A stretch of 64,000 nt of DNA from Fimbriimonas ginsengisoli Gsoil 348 (GCF_000724625.1 NZ_CP007139.1:3658001-3722000), one strand, 5' to 3'; numbered from the stretch's first letter, positions 42,618 to 52,093 are shown. Notes: generated by a model from the sequence alone, not told the origin. Numbers and translations are program-made.

Positions 42618-44237
42618 CTAGGGATTGACCGAGGCCTTGATCTTTACGACGTCGAGCGTTAGCTTGAACGGCATGAGACCTCGGCTAGAGGAGGATCGGA
42701 ATCCGCGGATGATCGCGTTGACCGTCGTTCCGCTCACATAGGAGGAGAGCTTGGTCAGCGGGAACTCGAACGTCTGCGAAGCGCCGGTCGCCGAGAATGC
42801 TTTGACCAGGTCGTAGGCTCCCGTGTTGAAGTTCCGGAGGTAGACCTGAAGGGTCACGCCTTGGAGCGTCGAGCCCTCGATAAGCATGGACGAGCTGCGA
42901 ACCTTCGCCGGATCGGCGGTGAACAGCAGACCGGTGGTAAGCGCCGCGACGGTGCCCACGTTTGGCTGGTTGGTGCTGCTCAGCGTAACCGTGTTGACGT
43001 CGGCTTTAGCGAGGGCAGCGGGCGAACCGGTGAGGTTGGTTCCCTGGTTGGCGTAGACGCCGATGGTCTTGACGTTGAACTCAGACTCGACCGGCTTGAT
43101 GATCGCGCTTAGCGCCTTGAAGGCGTTGATGCGGCCCTTGGCGATCCACGTTCCGATGTTGTCGGTGTTGGCTTCCAGGATCTTTCGCAGGTCGGCTCCG
43201 CTCGTGTTCGGGCCGTACGACTTCATCAATCCGACCAGACCGGCCACCAGCGGACAGGCCATCGAGGTGCCGCTCTCCAGGCCATATTTGTTGCCGGGAA
43301 GCGAGCTCAGGATGTCGACACCGGGCGCGGCCACATCGACCCAGTCGGCGCCGAAGTTGCTGAAATCGGCCTTCTTGTCGTTTTGGTCGCTTGCGCCGAC
43401 GCCGATGGCGTTCTCGTAAGCGCCGGGGTACGACTTGGAATTGGTGTTCGAGTTACCGGCGGCGGCGACGACCACGATGCCCTTATTCCAGGCGGCGTCG
43501 ATCGCGTCGTGCTCCGGCTGAGAATCGGGGCCGCCGATGCTCATCGAAATAACGTCGACGCCGCGATCGGTCGCGTCGACGATCGCCTTGGCAATTCCGT
43601 CGACCGAGCCGCTACCGTTGGCGCCTAGCACCTTCTCGGCGAGGATGGTGCAGTTGAAGCCGATGCCGGCCACGCCGACTCCGTTGTTCGTTTTGGCGGC
43701 GGCGATGCCCGAGCAGTGGGTGCCGTGCCCGTTGTCGTCCATCGGATCGTCGTCGTTGTTGACAAAGTCCTTGCCTTTGATGACCTTGCCGGCGAGATCC
43801 TCGTGGTTGTAATCGACGCCAGTGTCGATGATGGCGATCTTGACGGAGGACGAGCCGAAGCTCAGATCCCATGCCGCGGGCGAATTGATGCGCGGGTGGG
43901 CGTACTGCTTGTTGTACTGAGGATCGTTCGGGGTGAAGGTCGCGTAGGCGATGTAGTTCGGCTCGGCGTACTGGACGCCGGGAAGGGCGCGGTAGTACTT
44001 CATCGCCGCTTCCACCGAAAGACTCTTCGGCAACTGAACGACTTGATAGCCGAGGCGGGCATTTTCGCTGGAGACGCTGGCCGCGATGGCGGCGTGAGCG
44101 ACGCCACGGGCCGAGAGCGAGTCGGCCTTAAACTTGACAAGGATTTGGCCGGGTACGTACGCGGCCGTGCCGGCGGAGGCGATGCCCGCGAGGGTCGCAC
44201 CTAAAGCTACGGTTAGACAAAATCGAGTTCTACTCAT
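42618..44237 (-). CDS. Secreted S8 (subtilisin/thermitase-like) serine protease
   Basis: A 539-residue exported protease. The start MSRTRFCLTVALGATLAGIASA at ATG 44237 gives a signal peptide. A propeptide-like I9 segment follows (about 25-110, ending YAEPNYIAYA). The catalytic domain has Asp138 (IIDTGVDYNHEDLAG), His174 (GHGTHCSG) and Ser325 (SGTSMACPLVAG), a complete subtilisin triad, with the oxyanion Asn in AAAGNSN. A C-terminal domain of about 150 residues, beta-rich, follows. It probably degrades peptides outside the cell. It has its own terminator; the closest relatives by wording are thermitase/fervidolysin-type proteases. Confidence 0.92.
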   Translation of the reverse strand: MSRTRFCLTVALGATLAGIASAGTAAYVPGQILVKFKADSLSARGVAHAAIAASVSSENARLGYQVVQLPKSLSVEAAMKYYRALPGVQYAEPNYIAYATFTPNDPQYNKQYAHPRINSPAAWDLSFGSSSVKIAIIDTGVDYNHEDLAGKVIKGKDFVNNDDDPMDDNGHGTHCSGIAAAKTNNGVGVAGIGFNCTILAEKVLGANGSGSVDGIAKAIVDATDRGVDVISMSIGGPDSQPEHDAIDAAWNKGIVVVAAAGNSNTNSKSYPGAYENAIGVGASDQNDKKADFSNFGADWVDVAAPGVDILSSLPGNKYGLESGTSMACPLVAGLVGLMKSYGPNTSGADLRKILEANTDNIGTWIAKGRINAFKALSAIIKPVESEFNVKTIGVYANQGTNLTGSPAALAKADVNTVTLSSTNQPNVGTVAALTTGLLFTADPAKVRSSSMLIEGSTLQGVTLQVYLRNFNTGAYDLVKAFSATGASQTFEFPLTKLSSYVSGTTVNAIIRGFRSSSSRGLMPFKLTLDVVKIKASVNP

Positions 44238-44531
44238 TCGGTTTCGAAACCTCCCGGGGAGCTCCGCTCCTGCCGGCAATCGTCGATAAATATACAAGGG
44301 ATTGAGGAACCGGAGGCGCAAAAACTCCTGGTCTCGGTTGATGACGTAACGGCGCCGTCTTTTCGTTGCCGAGCCTTGGGGGGAATCAAGTAGATTTGCT
44401 GGTATTGCGTGTACGTGAGCAAATTCCCGGCAGGTGCAGGACTTCGGGTTTGGATTGTGCCGCCCGGATTTTCTTGCGGTTCTTTGAGTACAGCGGGCGG
44501 CACGCGTAGGTGCCGGCTACACGGCTTCGGC

Positions 44532-44555
44532 GTAGCGTCGGCGCCTCGCCGATGA
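44532..44555 (+). repeat. Dispersed repeat R2, copy 3
   Basis: The same unit as 3939-3963, one C shorter. Confidence 0.8.
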
Positions 44556-44581
44556 TCTTGTCGTACCGAAGGTACACCAAG

Positions 44582-44603
44582 CGCAGGTACGAGCCAACCT
44601 GCG
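44582..44603 (+). repeat. Dispersed palindromic repeat R1, copy 3
   Basis: Identical to copy 2 (31362-31383), including the following GGCTACA. Confidence 0.85.
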
Positions 44604-44787
44604 GCTACACGTCCTTCGGACGTAGGGGAAGCCGGTCTGGAGACCCGCGGTCCGTATGAGCTGGCTTCGCATGGCGATTTATCGTTGGGTGTGCGCCGCG
44701 TGGAGAAATAATTGCCGTGGGGTTCGATGCAGCGCTTGGACGTGCGGTTTCGTATTGCCAGTGGCGTTTTGAACGCTTGGATCTTTA

Positions 44788-45369
44788 ATGTTGCCCAACC
44801 TTTTTGTGTTGCTGACCTGGAAGTCCCCTAAGACCGTAGTCGAAGGGGCAAAGCTCCAACTTGTGTCTCCGGCTGCGTATTGTCCGGACTACATCCGGAT
44901 CCCGTATCCGGGAGGGGACGTTCCGCCCGCGAAAGGGGCGTGCGTCGATGTCGTTATCCGTGCGCTACGTTATGTAGCGCGCGATCTGCAGGTTTTGATT
45001 CACGACGATATGGCGCGGCGCGGGCGGCATTATCCTCGGGTGGAGGCCCACCGCGACACGAACATCGATCACCGGCGGGTACCCAATCAGATCTATTTCT
45101 TCTCCAAGTACGGGAGGCCGGTTTCCACCTCGACGGAGCCGAGGTTCCTTGCCGGCTGGCGACCCGGCGATCTCGTTTATTGGAAGCTGCCGAACGGCCT
45201 CGACCATTGCGGGGTTATTTCGGATCGGATCGGACCGAGGGGGCGCCCGCTGGTCATTCACAATCTCGCCCAAACCGTCGAAGAGGACGTGCTAGATCGG
45301 TGGCGAATCACGGCCCACTTCCGTTACCCTGTCGTCGCAAGTCACCCAAACAACGCTCCCCGCTACTGA
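44788..45369 (+). CDS. DUF1287 (YijF-like) protein
   Basis: A 193-residue protein of the DUF1287 family: GACVDVVIRALRYVARDLQVLIHDDMA, then HRDTNIDHRRVPNQIYFFSKYGRPV, WRPGDLVYWKLPNGLDHCGVISDR and VIHNLAQTVEEDVLDRW. The layout of a conserved Cys (GAC-VDVV) with His residues in DHCGVIS and IHN is that of the NlpC/P60-like papain fold, so a cell-wall amidase or endopeptidase role is likely, but unproven. A short hydrophobic N-terminus may act as an export signal. It lies seven bases before the CocE-type hydrolase and may be co-transcribed. Confidence 0.8.
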   Translation: MLPNLFVLLTWKSPKTVVEGAKLQLVSPAAYCPDYIRIPYPGGDVPPAKGACVDVVIRALRYVARDLQVLIHDDMARRGRHYPRVEAHRDTNIDHRRVPNQIYFFSKYGRPVSTSTEPRFLAGWRPGDLVYWKLPNGLDHCGVISDRIGPRGRPLVIHNLAQTVEEDVLDRWRITAHFRYPVVASHPNNAPRY

Positions 45370-45376
45370 AATTCTA

Positions 45377-47707
45377 ATGAGAACTGTTGCATTGACCGCC
45401 ACGCTTCTGCTGGCGGCTTCGTCGTTCGCCCAAACCGGCACGACCGTCCACATGACGATCTTGTTTAACGGCACTCCCTCGGGGGAGAACACTTATACCA
45501 AGCGGGCGGACGGTGGGTTTTCGACCGTGACCTCCCTTGCCGTCGGTTCGGCGAAGATCGCGAGCAAGATCGAAGGGCAGTTCGTCGGCGACAAGTTGAT
45601 GAGCTACGTTGTGGACCTCGTTCAGGGGCCTACCAAGGTGAAAATCTCCGTAAAGGACGGCAAGATGACCGCCATTCCTCCCAATGGAAAGGAAGTGACC
45701 GCGCCTTACTCGCCGCCGGCGGTTTACTTCGGCAACCTTCACCCTCAACTCACCGCGTCGCTTCTGAAAGCGGCCGACTTCGATAAGAAGGAAACCCAAT
45801 CGATCACCGCTTTCCTCGTGGATTCCGGCGGTCCCTTGACCCCGAAAGTGACTCCCCTTCAAGAGCGGACTTTTCCGAACGGTAAGGTCCGGTTCTTTCG
45901 AGTCGAGTTCGGAATGGCGACGGCGGAGTTCGGCATGAGCTCCGACGGCACGGTGGTGGGGATGGACGTTCCCGGGCAGAAGCTACGGATGGTCGCCGAC
46001 GGCTGGAGCGGAATCTACACCGACCCGTTTGCCACGTACCCCGAGCTCAGCGCACCGACCTACAAGGTACGCCACCTGCCGACTCAGCGGATGAAGACCC
46101 GGGACGGAGTCGAGCTGGTACAGGAGGTTTATGTCCCGGAAGGGGAGGGGCGGTTCCCGGTCGTCTTCGAGCGGACGCCTTATGACCGTGCGACCCCGGC
46201 AGCCGGGGCCGACTTCTACGTCCGGCGAGGTTATGCCTATGTGGCCCAAGATTGCCGAGGAAGGACCGACAGCGGCGGCGAATGGGACCCGTTCGTCCAC
46301 GAGCTGAAGGACGGGTACGACGCGCTCGACTGGATCGCCAAGCAGCCGTGGTGCGATGGCAACATCGGAATGATCGGCGGAAGCTACGATGGGTTCGTTC
46401 AGTGGGCGGCGGCGGCATCCCACCATCCGGCGCTGAAGTGCATCGTGCCCCAGGTTTCACCTCCGCTCGACGCGATGCACAACCTGCCGTACGACAACGG
46501 CATCTTCTTCCTGTATGGCGACATCTGGTGGGGGAAGATTGTGCGGAACAAGAACTCCGACATGTCGACCGTGCTTGCCTCGCTGCCGAATCCGAACGGT
46601 TTCAAGACGCTTCCGCTTTCCAAGGCCGACGACGCGACGCTCGGATACGACGTGCCTTTCTTCGATAAGTGGCTCGAGCGCACGTCGCTCAAAGATTGGG
46701 ACGGCTGGAATTTCTACGGCGAGCTGAAGGACGTGAAGATTCCAGCGCTGCACATCTCCGGATGGTGGGATGGAGACGAAATCGGGACGAACATGAACTG
46801 GGAGGCGATGCGAAAGCTTGGCCGGAAGAACCAGTGGCTGATCTATGGTCCTTGGACTCACTTCTTCAATTCTTCGACCAAGCTGGGCGATACCGACTAC
46901 GGGGACTCGGCGATGATCGATCTCGACACGCTCTACATCCGCTGGTTCGATACCTGGCTCAAGCACAAGGACGTCGGAATCGACAAGATCCCGAAGGTCC
47001 AGGCATTCGTAACCGGCGCCAATCATTGGGTGAAGCTTCCGGACTGGCCGAGTCCGGCCGCATCGGTAAGAACCTTATTCCTGAGCTCGGAAGGTCCGGC
47101 CAATGGCCTTCATGGCAAGGGGCGGCTTCTCGCCAAGCCGGCGGCGCACCAAAAGCCCACCGAGTACACGTACGACCCGTCGGTCGCGGTGATTCCGCCC
47201 GCGATCATGAAGGTCGACCCCTCCAAGGCGAGTACCAAGCTGGATCGCAGCGATGGGAAAGATCTGGTGAGCTTCTATAGCGACCCGATGGTCCGAGCGA
47301 CGGCGATCACGGGGCCGTTTGAAGTCGAGCTGCGCTTTAAGACATCGGCGCGGGACACGGACTTCATCGTTGCGCTCCTGGATGTGGACGAGAAAGGGGT
47401 TCTGCGGGTGATCGGACAAAGCGGCAAGCTGCGAGCGTCGTACATCGGCGGTTTCGACCGCCCCCGTCCGCTGACTCCGGGCCGCACCTATTTCGCCAAG
47501 ATCAAGCCTTGGGATACCGCTCACGAATTTAAGCCGGGACACCGGTTCGGCCTAATGATCGCCCCCACCGGCTTCCCGATGTTCTCGCGAAACCTAGGTA
47601 CCGGCGAGCCAATTAAGGACGCGACCCGGATGGTGAAGCAGCACAACACGTTGTTCCACGACTCGGTCAATCCGAGCATTATCCGGTTCCGAGTTTTGTG
47701 GGAGTGA
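45377..47707 (+). CDS. Exported CocE/NonD-family alpha/beta hydrolase (X-Pro dipeptidyl-peptidase S15-like)
   Basis: A 776-residue protein with a signal peptide (MRTVALTATLLLAASSFAQ). Residues about 20-215 form an additional N-terminal beta-rich domain. Residues about 230-520 are the CocE/S15 hydrolase: TRDGVELVQEVYVPEG, FERTPYD, VAQDCRGRTDSGG and nucleophile Ser in GGSYDGF. The remaining 230 residues are the jelly-roll C-terminal domain of this family (SFYSDPMVRATAITGPFEVELR). It acts on ester or acyl-amide bonds, perhaps peptides or acylated compounds. It follows the DUF1287 gene closely. Confidence 0.9.
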   Translation: MRTVALTATLLLAASSFAQTGTTVHMTILFNGTPSGENTYTKRADGGFSTVTSLAVGSAKIASKIEGQFVGDKLMSYVVDLVQGPTKVKISVKDGKMTAIPPNGKEVTAPYSPPAVYFGNLHPQLTASLLKAADFDKKETQSITAFLVDSGGPLTPKVTPLQERTFPNGKVRFFRVEFGMATAEFGMSSDGTVVGMDVPGQKLRMVADGWSGIYTDPFATYPELSAPTYKVRHLPTQRMKTRDGVELVQEVYVPEGEGRFPVVFERTPYDRATPAAGADFYVRRGYAYVAQDCRGRTDSGGEWDPFVHELKDGYDALDWIAKQPWCDGNIGMIGGSYDGFVQWAAAASHHPALKCIVPQVSPPLDAMHNLPYDNGIFFLYGDIWWGKIVRNKNSDMSTVLASLPNPNGFKTLPLSKADDATLGYDVPFFDKWLERTSLKDWDGWNFYGELKDVKIPALHISGWWDGDEIGTNMNWEAMRKLGRKNQWLIYGPWTHFFNSSTKLGDTDYGDSAMIDLDTLYIRWFDTWLKHKDVGIDKIPKVQAFVTGANHWVKLPDWPSPAASVRTLFLSSEGPANGLHGKGRLLAKPAAHQKPTEYTYDPSVAVIPPAIMKVDPSKASTKLDRSDGKDLVSFYSDPMVRATAITGPFEVELRFKTSARDTDFIVALLDVDEKGVLRVIGQSGKLRASYIGGFDRPRPLTPGRTYFAKIKPWDTAHEFKPGHRFGLMIAPTGFPMFSRNLGTGEPIKDATRMVKQHNTLFHDSVNPSIIRFRVLWE

Positions 47708-47815
47708 CGAAATTTGTGGCCTGAGCAGTGGGGCACCCTCATCGAGGAGATGAGGTTAACGGTTCTGAATCTTTTTCTCACGATGCGCGTTAATGAAAGT
47801 GGGATACCGTAGCCC

Positions 47816-48691
47816 ATGATTAACCCGGCTGACAACGAAGGAAAGGTTGCCTTGGGCGGGTTGACAGCCACCGGTTTCCGCGGGCTTCTTCGGAGGATCG
47901 TGCCGTTTTCATTGCGGGTTGCGGTGGCCCGTGGACGCAGCATGGGAGTGTGGCGGAGGGAAGCGGAGCAGTTCCGGTTTCCGAAGTCAGAAGCCAGCGA
48001 ATCTCTCTGGTTGGTTGCCGAGCATCGGTCGCCCTTGCGGAGGGCCGGCACGACGTACGCCGAGGAGCTTCAGCGAGGCAAAGAAACGAACGTGGGGCTG
48101 GCCGCTCAGTTAGTGGACGGGCTCACCATTCCGTCTGGAGCCGTCTTCTCTTACCACCACGCCGTCGGGATGCCCAGCCGGCGGCGTGGATTCGTGAAGG
48201 GGGCCGAGCTCCAAGACGGGTCGTTAAAGCCGGGCATAGGAGGAGGGTGCTGCCAGGTCTCGAATCTTCTCTACGTTTTGGCGCTCCTGTCGGGCGCGGA
48301 GATCGTGGAACGTCATCGGCATGGGTTCGACCTGTTTCCAGACTCCGGCCGCACCGTCCCTTTCGGATGTGGAGCTACCGTGTTCTTTCCCATGAGGGAT
48401 CTCCGTTTTCGCAACATGCTCGACCAGCCGATCCGCCTTGGTATGACGATCGAGGACGGCCATCTCGTCGGCCGGGTCCAAACCGTCACACCGCTCGCAA
48501 AGCGGTTCGAGATCTTTGAAATGGAGACGGAGATGCGCCGAGAGGGGGAAGTTTGGATACGCGAGAATCGCGTGGGTCGCCGGGCGTGGGACGCCGAACG
48601 CCTTGTGTCGACGGAAGAGGTGGCGCATAACGTCGCCAAGTGCCTGTACGAGCCGACGACCGGTGTAGAGGCTGCACAATGCGAGCGATAG
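47816..48691 (+). CDS. VanW-family protein
   Basis: A 291-residue protein of the VanW family: TNVGLAAQLVDGLTIPSGAVFSYHHAVG, RGFVKGAEL, PGIGGGCCQVSNLLYVLALLSGAEIVERHRHG, and VFFPMRDLRFRNML. VanW is an accessory protein of some glycopeptide-resistance clusters but is common in chromosomes unrelated to resistance, with unknown role. No van ligase or D,D-peptidase is near, so this is no evidence of resistance. Its end overlaps the methyltransferase start by 13 bases, suggesting functional coupling. Confidence 0.9.
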   Translation: MINPADNEGKVALGGLTATGFRGLLRRIVPFSLRVAVARGRSMGVWRREAEQFRFPKSEASESLWLVAEHRSPLRRAGTTYAEELQRGKETNVGLAAQLVDGLTIPSGAVFSYHHAVGMPSRRRGFVKGAELQDGSLKPGIGGGCCQVSNLLYVLALLSGAEIVERHRHGFDLFPDSGRTVPFGCGATVFFPMRDLRFRNMLDQPIRLGMTIEDGHLVGRVQTVTPLAKRFEIFEMETEMRREGEVWIRENRVGRRAWDAERLVSTEEVAHNVAKCLYEPTTGVEAAQCER

Positions 48692-49611
48692 TCAAAGGCA
48701 CGATTCAGGCGGCGTTTGGCCGCCTGCCAGGTGGGCCGCACCTTTACCGGCAGCTTACGAGGGGACGAATGGGGACGCAGGGCTCCCACATCGACAAGCT
48801 GTCGCGCGCTTGGCCAGGTTACGTAGAGACGTGGACGCGGCACGGGATTGAGCTCGAAGGGAAACAGATTTGGATGCACGACGGTGGCTGGACGCCCTAT
48901 CCGTTCGTGCTGATGTACCTGCTGACCGGACGCGGGGGCGTGGTGACGATGTGGGATGGGGAATTGGAAGAGCAGTACTCGGGGAAAGCGATCGAGTTCG
49001 GCTTGCGCCAAAAATTTGGGTCGTTGCACGTGCCGGAGGAGCGATACGAAAAGCTGCGGTCGCTTCAGGGGGCCGGCTCCGCCCGCCTGGTGGAGGGGCT
49101 CGGCGGTGAGTGGCGGAAAACCGGCCGGGTCCTTCCTTCCCTCGAATTCGGTTCAGCGGATCTTCTCCTCACCGGAGGAGTCCTCGAACACTTTCGCCCC
49201 AATGAGCTGAACGACTTTCTGGCTCACTCGCGAACGGTTCTGCGGCCGGGAGGATGGATGTCGAGCGTGTTCGACCTACGCGACCACCTGTTTCACGCGG
49301 ATAAGCGCCTGCCGTTCTTGAACCATCTCCGGTTCTCGGATCCGGCCTATAACCTTCTTTTCGGGCACCGGCTCGGCTACCACAACCGCATGCTTCCGGC
49401 GCAGATACGTCTTGCTATCGAGCGGGTCGGATTCGAAGTGGTGGAAATGCGACGACGCATCCTGCCCGCGGAAAAGTACGCCGAGAGACCGGAGGAGTTC
49501 CAAACCGCCCTCGTGGGGTTGGACCGCTCGCGCCTTGCTCTGAAGTTTCGCCAGGCCACGGAGGAAGACCTCCGGACGGTTGCCGTGCATTTCATTTGCC
49601 GATCTAGGTGA
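48679..49611 (+). CDS. Class I SAM-dependent methyltransferase-like protein
   Basis: A 310-residue protein beginning at ATG 48679 inside the VanW gene. A methyltransferase pattern can be read in the middle: SADLLLTGGVLEHFRPNELNDFLAHSRTVLRPGGWMSSVFD (the post-motif region of Rossmann methyltransferases). The expected glycine-rich SAM loop is poorly matched (LTGRGGVVTMWDG). The N-terminal about 50 residues are basic. The substrate is unknown; the overlap with VanW hints at an envelope-related acceptor. Followed by a terminator-like hairpin about 95 bases on. Confidence 0.7.
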   Translation: MRAIVKGTIQAAFGRLPGGPHLYRQLTRGRMGTQGSHIDKLSRAWPGYVETWTRHGIELEGKQIWMHDGGWTPYPFVLMYLLTGRGGVVTMWDGELEEQYSGKAIEFGLRQKFGSLHVPEERYEKLRSLQGAGSARLVEGLGGEWRKTGRVLPSLEFGSADLLLTGGVLEHFRPNELNDFLAHSRTVLRPGGWMSSVFDLRDHLFHADKRLPFLNHLRFSDPAYNLLFGHRLGYHNRMLPAQIRLAIERVGFEVVEMRRRILPAEKYAERPEEFQTALVGLDRSRLALKFRQATEEDLRTVAVHFICRSR

Positions 49612-49706
49612 CGGTTCTTGGTACTTGGGGGGAATGTCAGGCCCCAACATCGCACGGCGGAGGAGAGGGCTAGGGCTGCTTACATTACGGCTTAGATAAG
49701 ACGTTG

Positions 49707-49740
49707 AAAAGGCCGTGCCCCTGCTGGGACACGGCCTTTT
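49707..49740. terminator. Terminator between the methyltransferase and the Gly-rich protein
   Basis: AAAAGGCCGTG (49707-49717) and CACGGCCTTTT (49730-49740) form an 11-bp stem with T/A runs on both sides; it can serve both convergent genes. Confidence 0.9.
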
Positions 49741-49757
49741 GCGTTAGCTAAGCAGGA

Positions 49758-50972
49758 CTACCAGCCTTGGCGGTAGTAGCTTGTGCCGAACTCTCGGATG
49801 ACGTAGTCTCGGCGCTCGCGCTGAAGGTAGTAGGTGTGCCACACGGTCTGGCGCTGGTTCCACGGGTCGATGAACTCGTGGCGGGCGAGGACGCGGGCGT
49901 TGCCGTTGCGGTCTCGCTGCACGTCGACAATTTGGTATCGAACGGTGTTAACGTTCTCCATACCGTCTTGGTACAGGTCGTAGAAGTCGTCCGCGCCAAG
50001 CGAGTAGCTGTAGTTACCCTCGGTGTAGATGTTCACCGAACCGCGGCGGGGGACGAGCCTATCCAGGGAGCGACGGCTGCCGTTCTGGAAGACGTCCACG
50101 ATATCTTCGATCGCGTAGTCCAGGTCCTCATACCGGGCATTCCGGTCGTACTGATCGATCGGACGCCAGTCGTAATTGTCTCCGGACCAGTTGCTGGTCG
50201 GATAGACGTTGACAATGGTGACCCGCGAGTAGTTGAGGTAAGGCGGGCAGGAGACGTAGTAGTACCACGGCGAAGTTACGCACCGGTCGAAGCGGAACGG
50301 ATCGAACGCGTAGTAGGGGTAGCAGAACCAGTCGTCTTGCCAGTCACGCCGATAGTGGTAGTAGCCATATCGGTAGCCGCCGCGGACGATGCCGACGCCG
50401 CGCTCGTTTTGGCCGACGCGTCGCTGGAGCTGTCCATTGTTGATGATGACCGGGGCGCGGTCGATACGCACTGGGCCGGACCGGCCGTGGATGTAGGCGT
50501 TGTCGTTGGTGCCGTACTGGACCCGGCCGCTGCGCGAATCGTGCCGTCGGCGCGTGCCGCCGTCTTGGTCGCCGCTAATGACGATTCCGCCACCGCCTTG
50601 GTCGCCACCACTGCGGGTTCCGCCACCGCCTCCGCTAAATATGGGGCCACCGCCGCCTTGGCTTCCGCCGCCGTAGCCGCCGCCAGAGTCTCCGCCGCTG
50701 CGGGAGCCTCCCCGGCTGCCGCCGCGATCCTCACGCTGACCGCCACCAGAATTGCTGCTTCCGCCGCCGGAATTGCTGCTCCCGCCTCCGGACGAGTGGC
50801 CGCCGCCACTTCCGCTGCCCCCGCCGCGAGAACCGCCGCCGCCCCCCGAGCTGCTGCCGCCACCACCGCTGCCGCCGCGCTTGCCGATGGGACCCGACTG
50901 CGGCATCGCGAGGGCCGTGAGCAACGCAAGCGTCGCGGTCGCGCTAATGATCTTCCAATAGCTTCTTGTCAT
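49758..50972 (-). CDS. Secreted Gly/Ser-rich protein with a Tyr/Arg/Asp-rich domain
   Basis: A 404-residue protein with a signal peptide (MTRSYWKIISATATLALLTALAMPQ). Residues about 30-145 are low complexity, mostly Gly, Ser and Arg. Residues about 150-404 are unusual: many Tyr, Arg and Asp (YRYGYYHYRRDWQDDWFCYPYYAFDP, ASPWYYYVSCPPYLNYS) and two conserved-looking Cys. No family is recognised. It could be an extracellular matrix or envelope polymer component, or bind a metal or sugar by its aromatic residues. The antisense strand is also open for 404 codons because of the GGN bias; that frame is not real. Confidence 0.7.
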   Translation of the reverse strand: MTRSYWKIISATATLALLTALAMPQSGPIGKRGGSGGGGSSSGGGGGSRGGGSGSGGGHSSGGGSSNSGGGSSNSGGGQREDRGGSRGGSRSGGDSGGGYGGGSQGGGGPIFSGGGGGTRSGGDQGGGGIVISGDQDGGTRRRHDSRSGRVQYGTNDNAYIHGRSGPVRIDRAPVIINNGQLQRRVGQNERGVGIVRGGYRYGYYHYRRDWQDDWFCYPYYAFDPFRFDRCVTSPWYYYVSCPPYLNYSRVTIVNVYPTSNWSGDNYDWRPIDQYDRNARYEDLDYAIEDIVDVFQNGSRRSLDRLVPRRGSVNIYTEGNYSYSLGADDFYDLYQDGMENVNTVRYQIVDVQRDRNGNARVLARHEFIDPWNQRQTVWHTYYLQRERRDYVIREFGTSYYRQGW

Positions 50973-51069
50973 CTAAATTGAGCCTCTACTTTCCCTGGAC
51001 GTTGAACCGTCCCCGTTCGTTACGGCAATTCTACGACCAATAGGTCCTCAAGATGCCAAACTGTGATCG

Positions 51070-52077
51070 ATGTCTCAACGACGCATCGCGATTATCCGAG
51101 GGGACGGGATCGGCCCCGAGATTATGGACGCGACCCTCACCATTCTCGAAGCCGGCGGCTTCACCGCCGACTACGTGAACCTCGAAGCCGGTTTGAGCGC
51201 AGTGGAGAAGGGGCTCCCGGCGATGCCTCCCGAGACGGTCGAGGCGATCCGCGAGATTGGCATCGCCCTCAAGAGTCCTACGACGACTCCGGTCGGGGGT
51301 GGACATGTCTCCGCGAATGTGGCGCTCCGAAAGGCGCTAGATTTGTTTGCCAACGTCCGCCCGACCCGCTCGATTCCGGGCGTAAAGGGACCTTTCGAGG
51401 ACTTCAAGATCGACCTGATCATCGTTCGGGAGAACACCGAAGACCTGTACGCCGGTATCGAGTTCCAGCCCCACCCGGACATGGCGCAGGCGGTCAAGGT
51501 GATCACTCGTCCCGGAAGCAACCGGCTGCACCGTTACGCCTTCGACATGGTTCGAAAGCAGGGGCGTAAGAAGCTGGCGGCCGTCCACAAGGCGAACATC
51601 ATGAAGCTCACCGACGGGATGTTCCTCGAAGAGTTCTACAAGGTCGCCAAGGAATACCCGGACATCCACGCCGAGGACATCATCGTCGACAATTGCTGCA
51701 TGCAGCTCGTGACCCACCCCGAGCGATTCGACGCCATCGTCACCGAGAACCTCTACGGCGACATCGTCAGCGACCTGTGCGCTGGCCTCGTAGGCGGGCT
51801 AGGACTTGCTGCGGGGGCGAACATTGGAGAGAAATGCGCGGTGTTCGAGGCGGTCCACGGTTCGGCTCCCGACATTGCCGGAAAGGGAATCGCGAACCCG
51901 ACGGCCCTCCTTTTCAGCGCGCTTATGATGCTGCGCCACATCGGCGAGAACGACACCGCCAAGCGGATCGGACGCGCGGTTCTGAAGGTTGCCGGAGAGG
52001 GGAAGCATGTGACCCGCGATTTGGGCGGGACGGCAGGGACTGCCGAGTACACGGACGCGATCATCGCAGCGCTGTAA
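51070..52077 (+). CDS. NAD-type isocitrate dehydrogenase (isopropylmalate-dehydrogenase family)
   Basis: A 335-residue enzyme of the beta-decarboxylating dehydrogenase family. IRGDGIGPEI at the N-terminus, FANVRPTRSIPGVKGPF, IIVRENTEDLYAGIEF and IVTENLYGDIVSDLCAGLVGGLG are typical of NAD-dependent isocitrate dehydrogenases. The Arg-rich RPTRSIPG signature distinguishes it from 3-isopropylmalate dehydrogenases. It converts isocitrate to 2-oxoglutarate in the TCA cycle. It stands alone; the following gene is a toxin-antitoxin operon. Cofactor preference (NAD over NADP) is inferred from family wording. Confidence 0.88.
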   Translation: MSQRRIAIIRGDGIGPEIMDATLTILEAGGFTADYVNLEAGLSAVEKGLPAMPPETVEAIREIGIALKSPTTTPVGGGHVSANVALRKALDLFANVRPTRSIPGVKGPFEDFKIDLIIVRENTEDLYAGIEFQPHPDMAQAVKVITRPGSNRLHRYAFDMVRKQGRKKLAAVHKANIMKLTDGMFLEEFYKVAKEYPDIHAEDIIVDNCCMQLVTHPERFDAIVTENLYGDIVSDLCAGLVGGLGLAAGANIGEKCAVFEAVHGSAPDIAGKGIANPTALLFSALMMLRHIGENDTAKRIGRAVLKVAGEGKHVTRDLGGTAGTAEYTDAIIAAL

Positions 52078-52093
52078 ATGTAAAGCTTAGCTC

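Larger units (their letters stand above)
44238..44787. other. Repeat-bearing intergenic region between the subtilase and DUF1287 genes
   Basis: About 550 bases without a convincing gene. It carries R2 (44532-44555) and R1 (44582-44603) close together, as at 31362-31438 but in a different relative orientation. Nothing resembling a known riboswitch was seen. Confidence 0.6.

Noticed and set aside
47816-48691. Glycopeptide resistance locus (VanW)
   Set aside because: There is no VanA/B-type ligase, VanH, VanX or VanRS nearby; VanW-family genes are common in unrelated settings.
49767-50981. 404-codon plus-strand open frame opposite the Gly-rich protein gene
   Set aside because: It is a mirror of GGN/GCN codon bias, Ala/Val-rich with no start context or motifs; the minus-strand gene has a signal peptide and a terminator.
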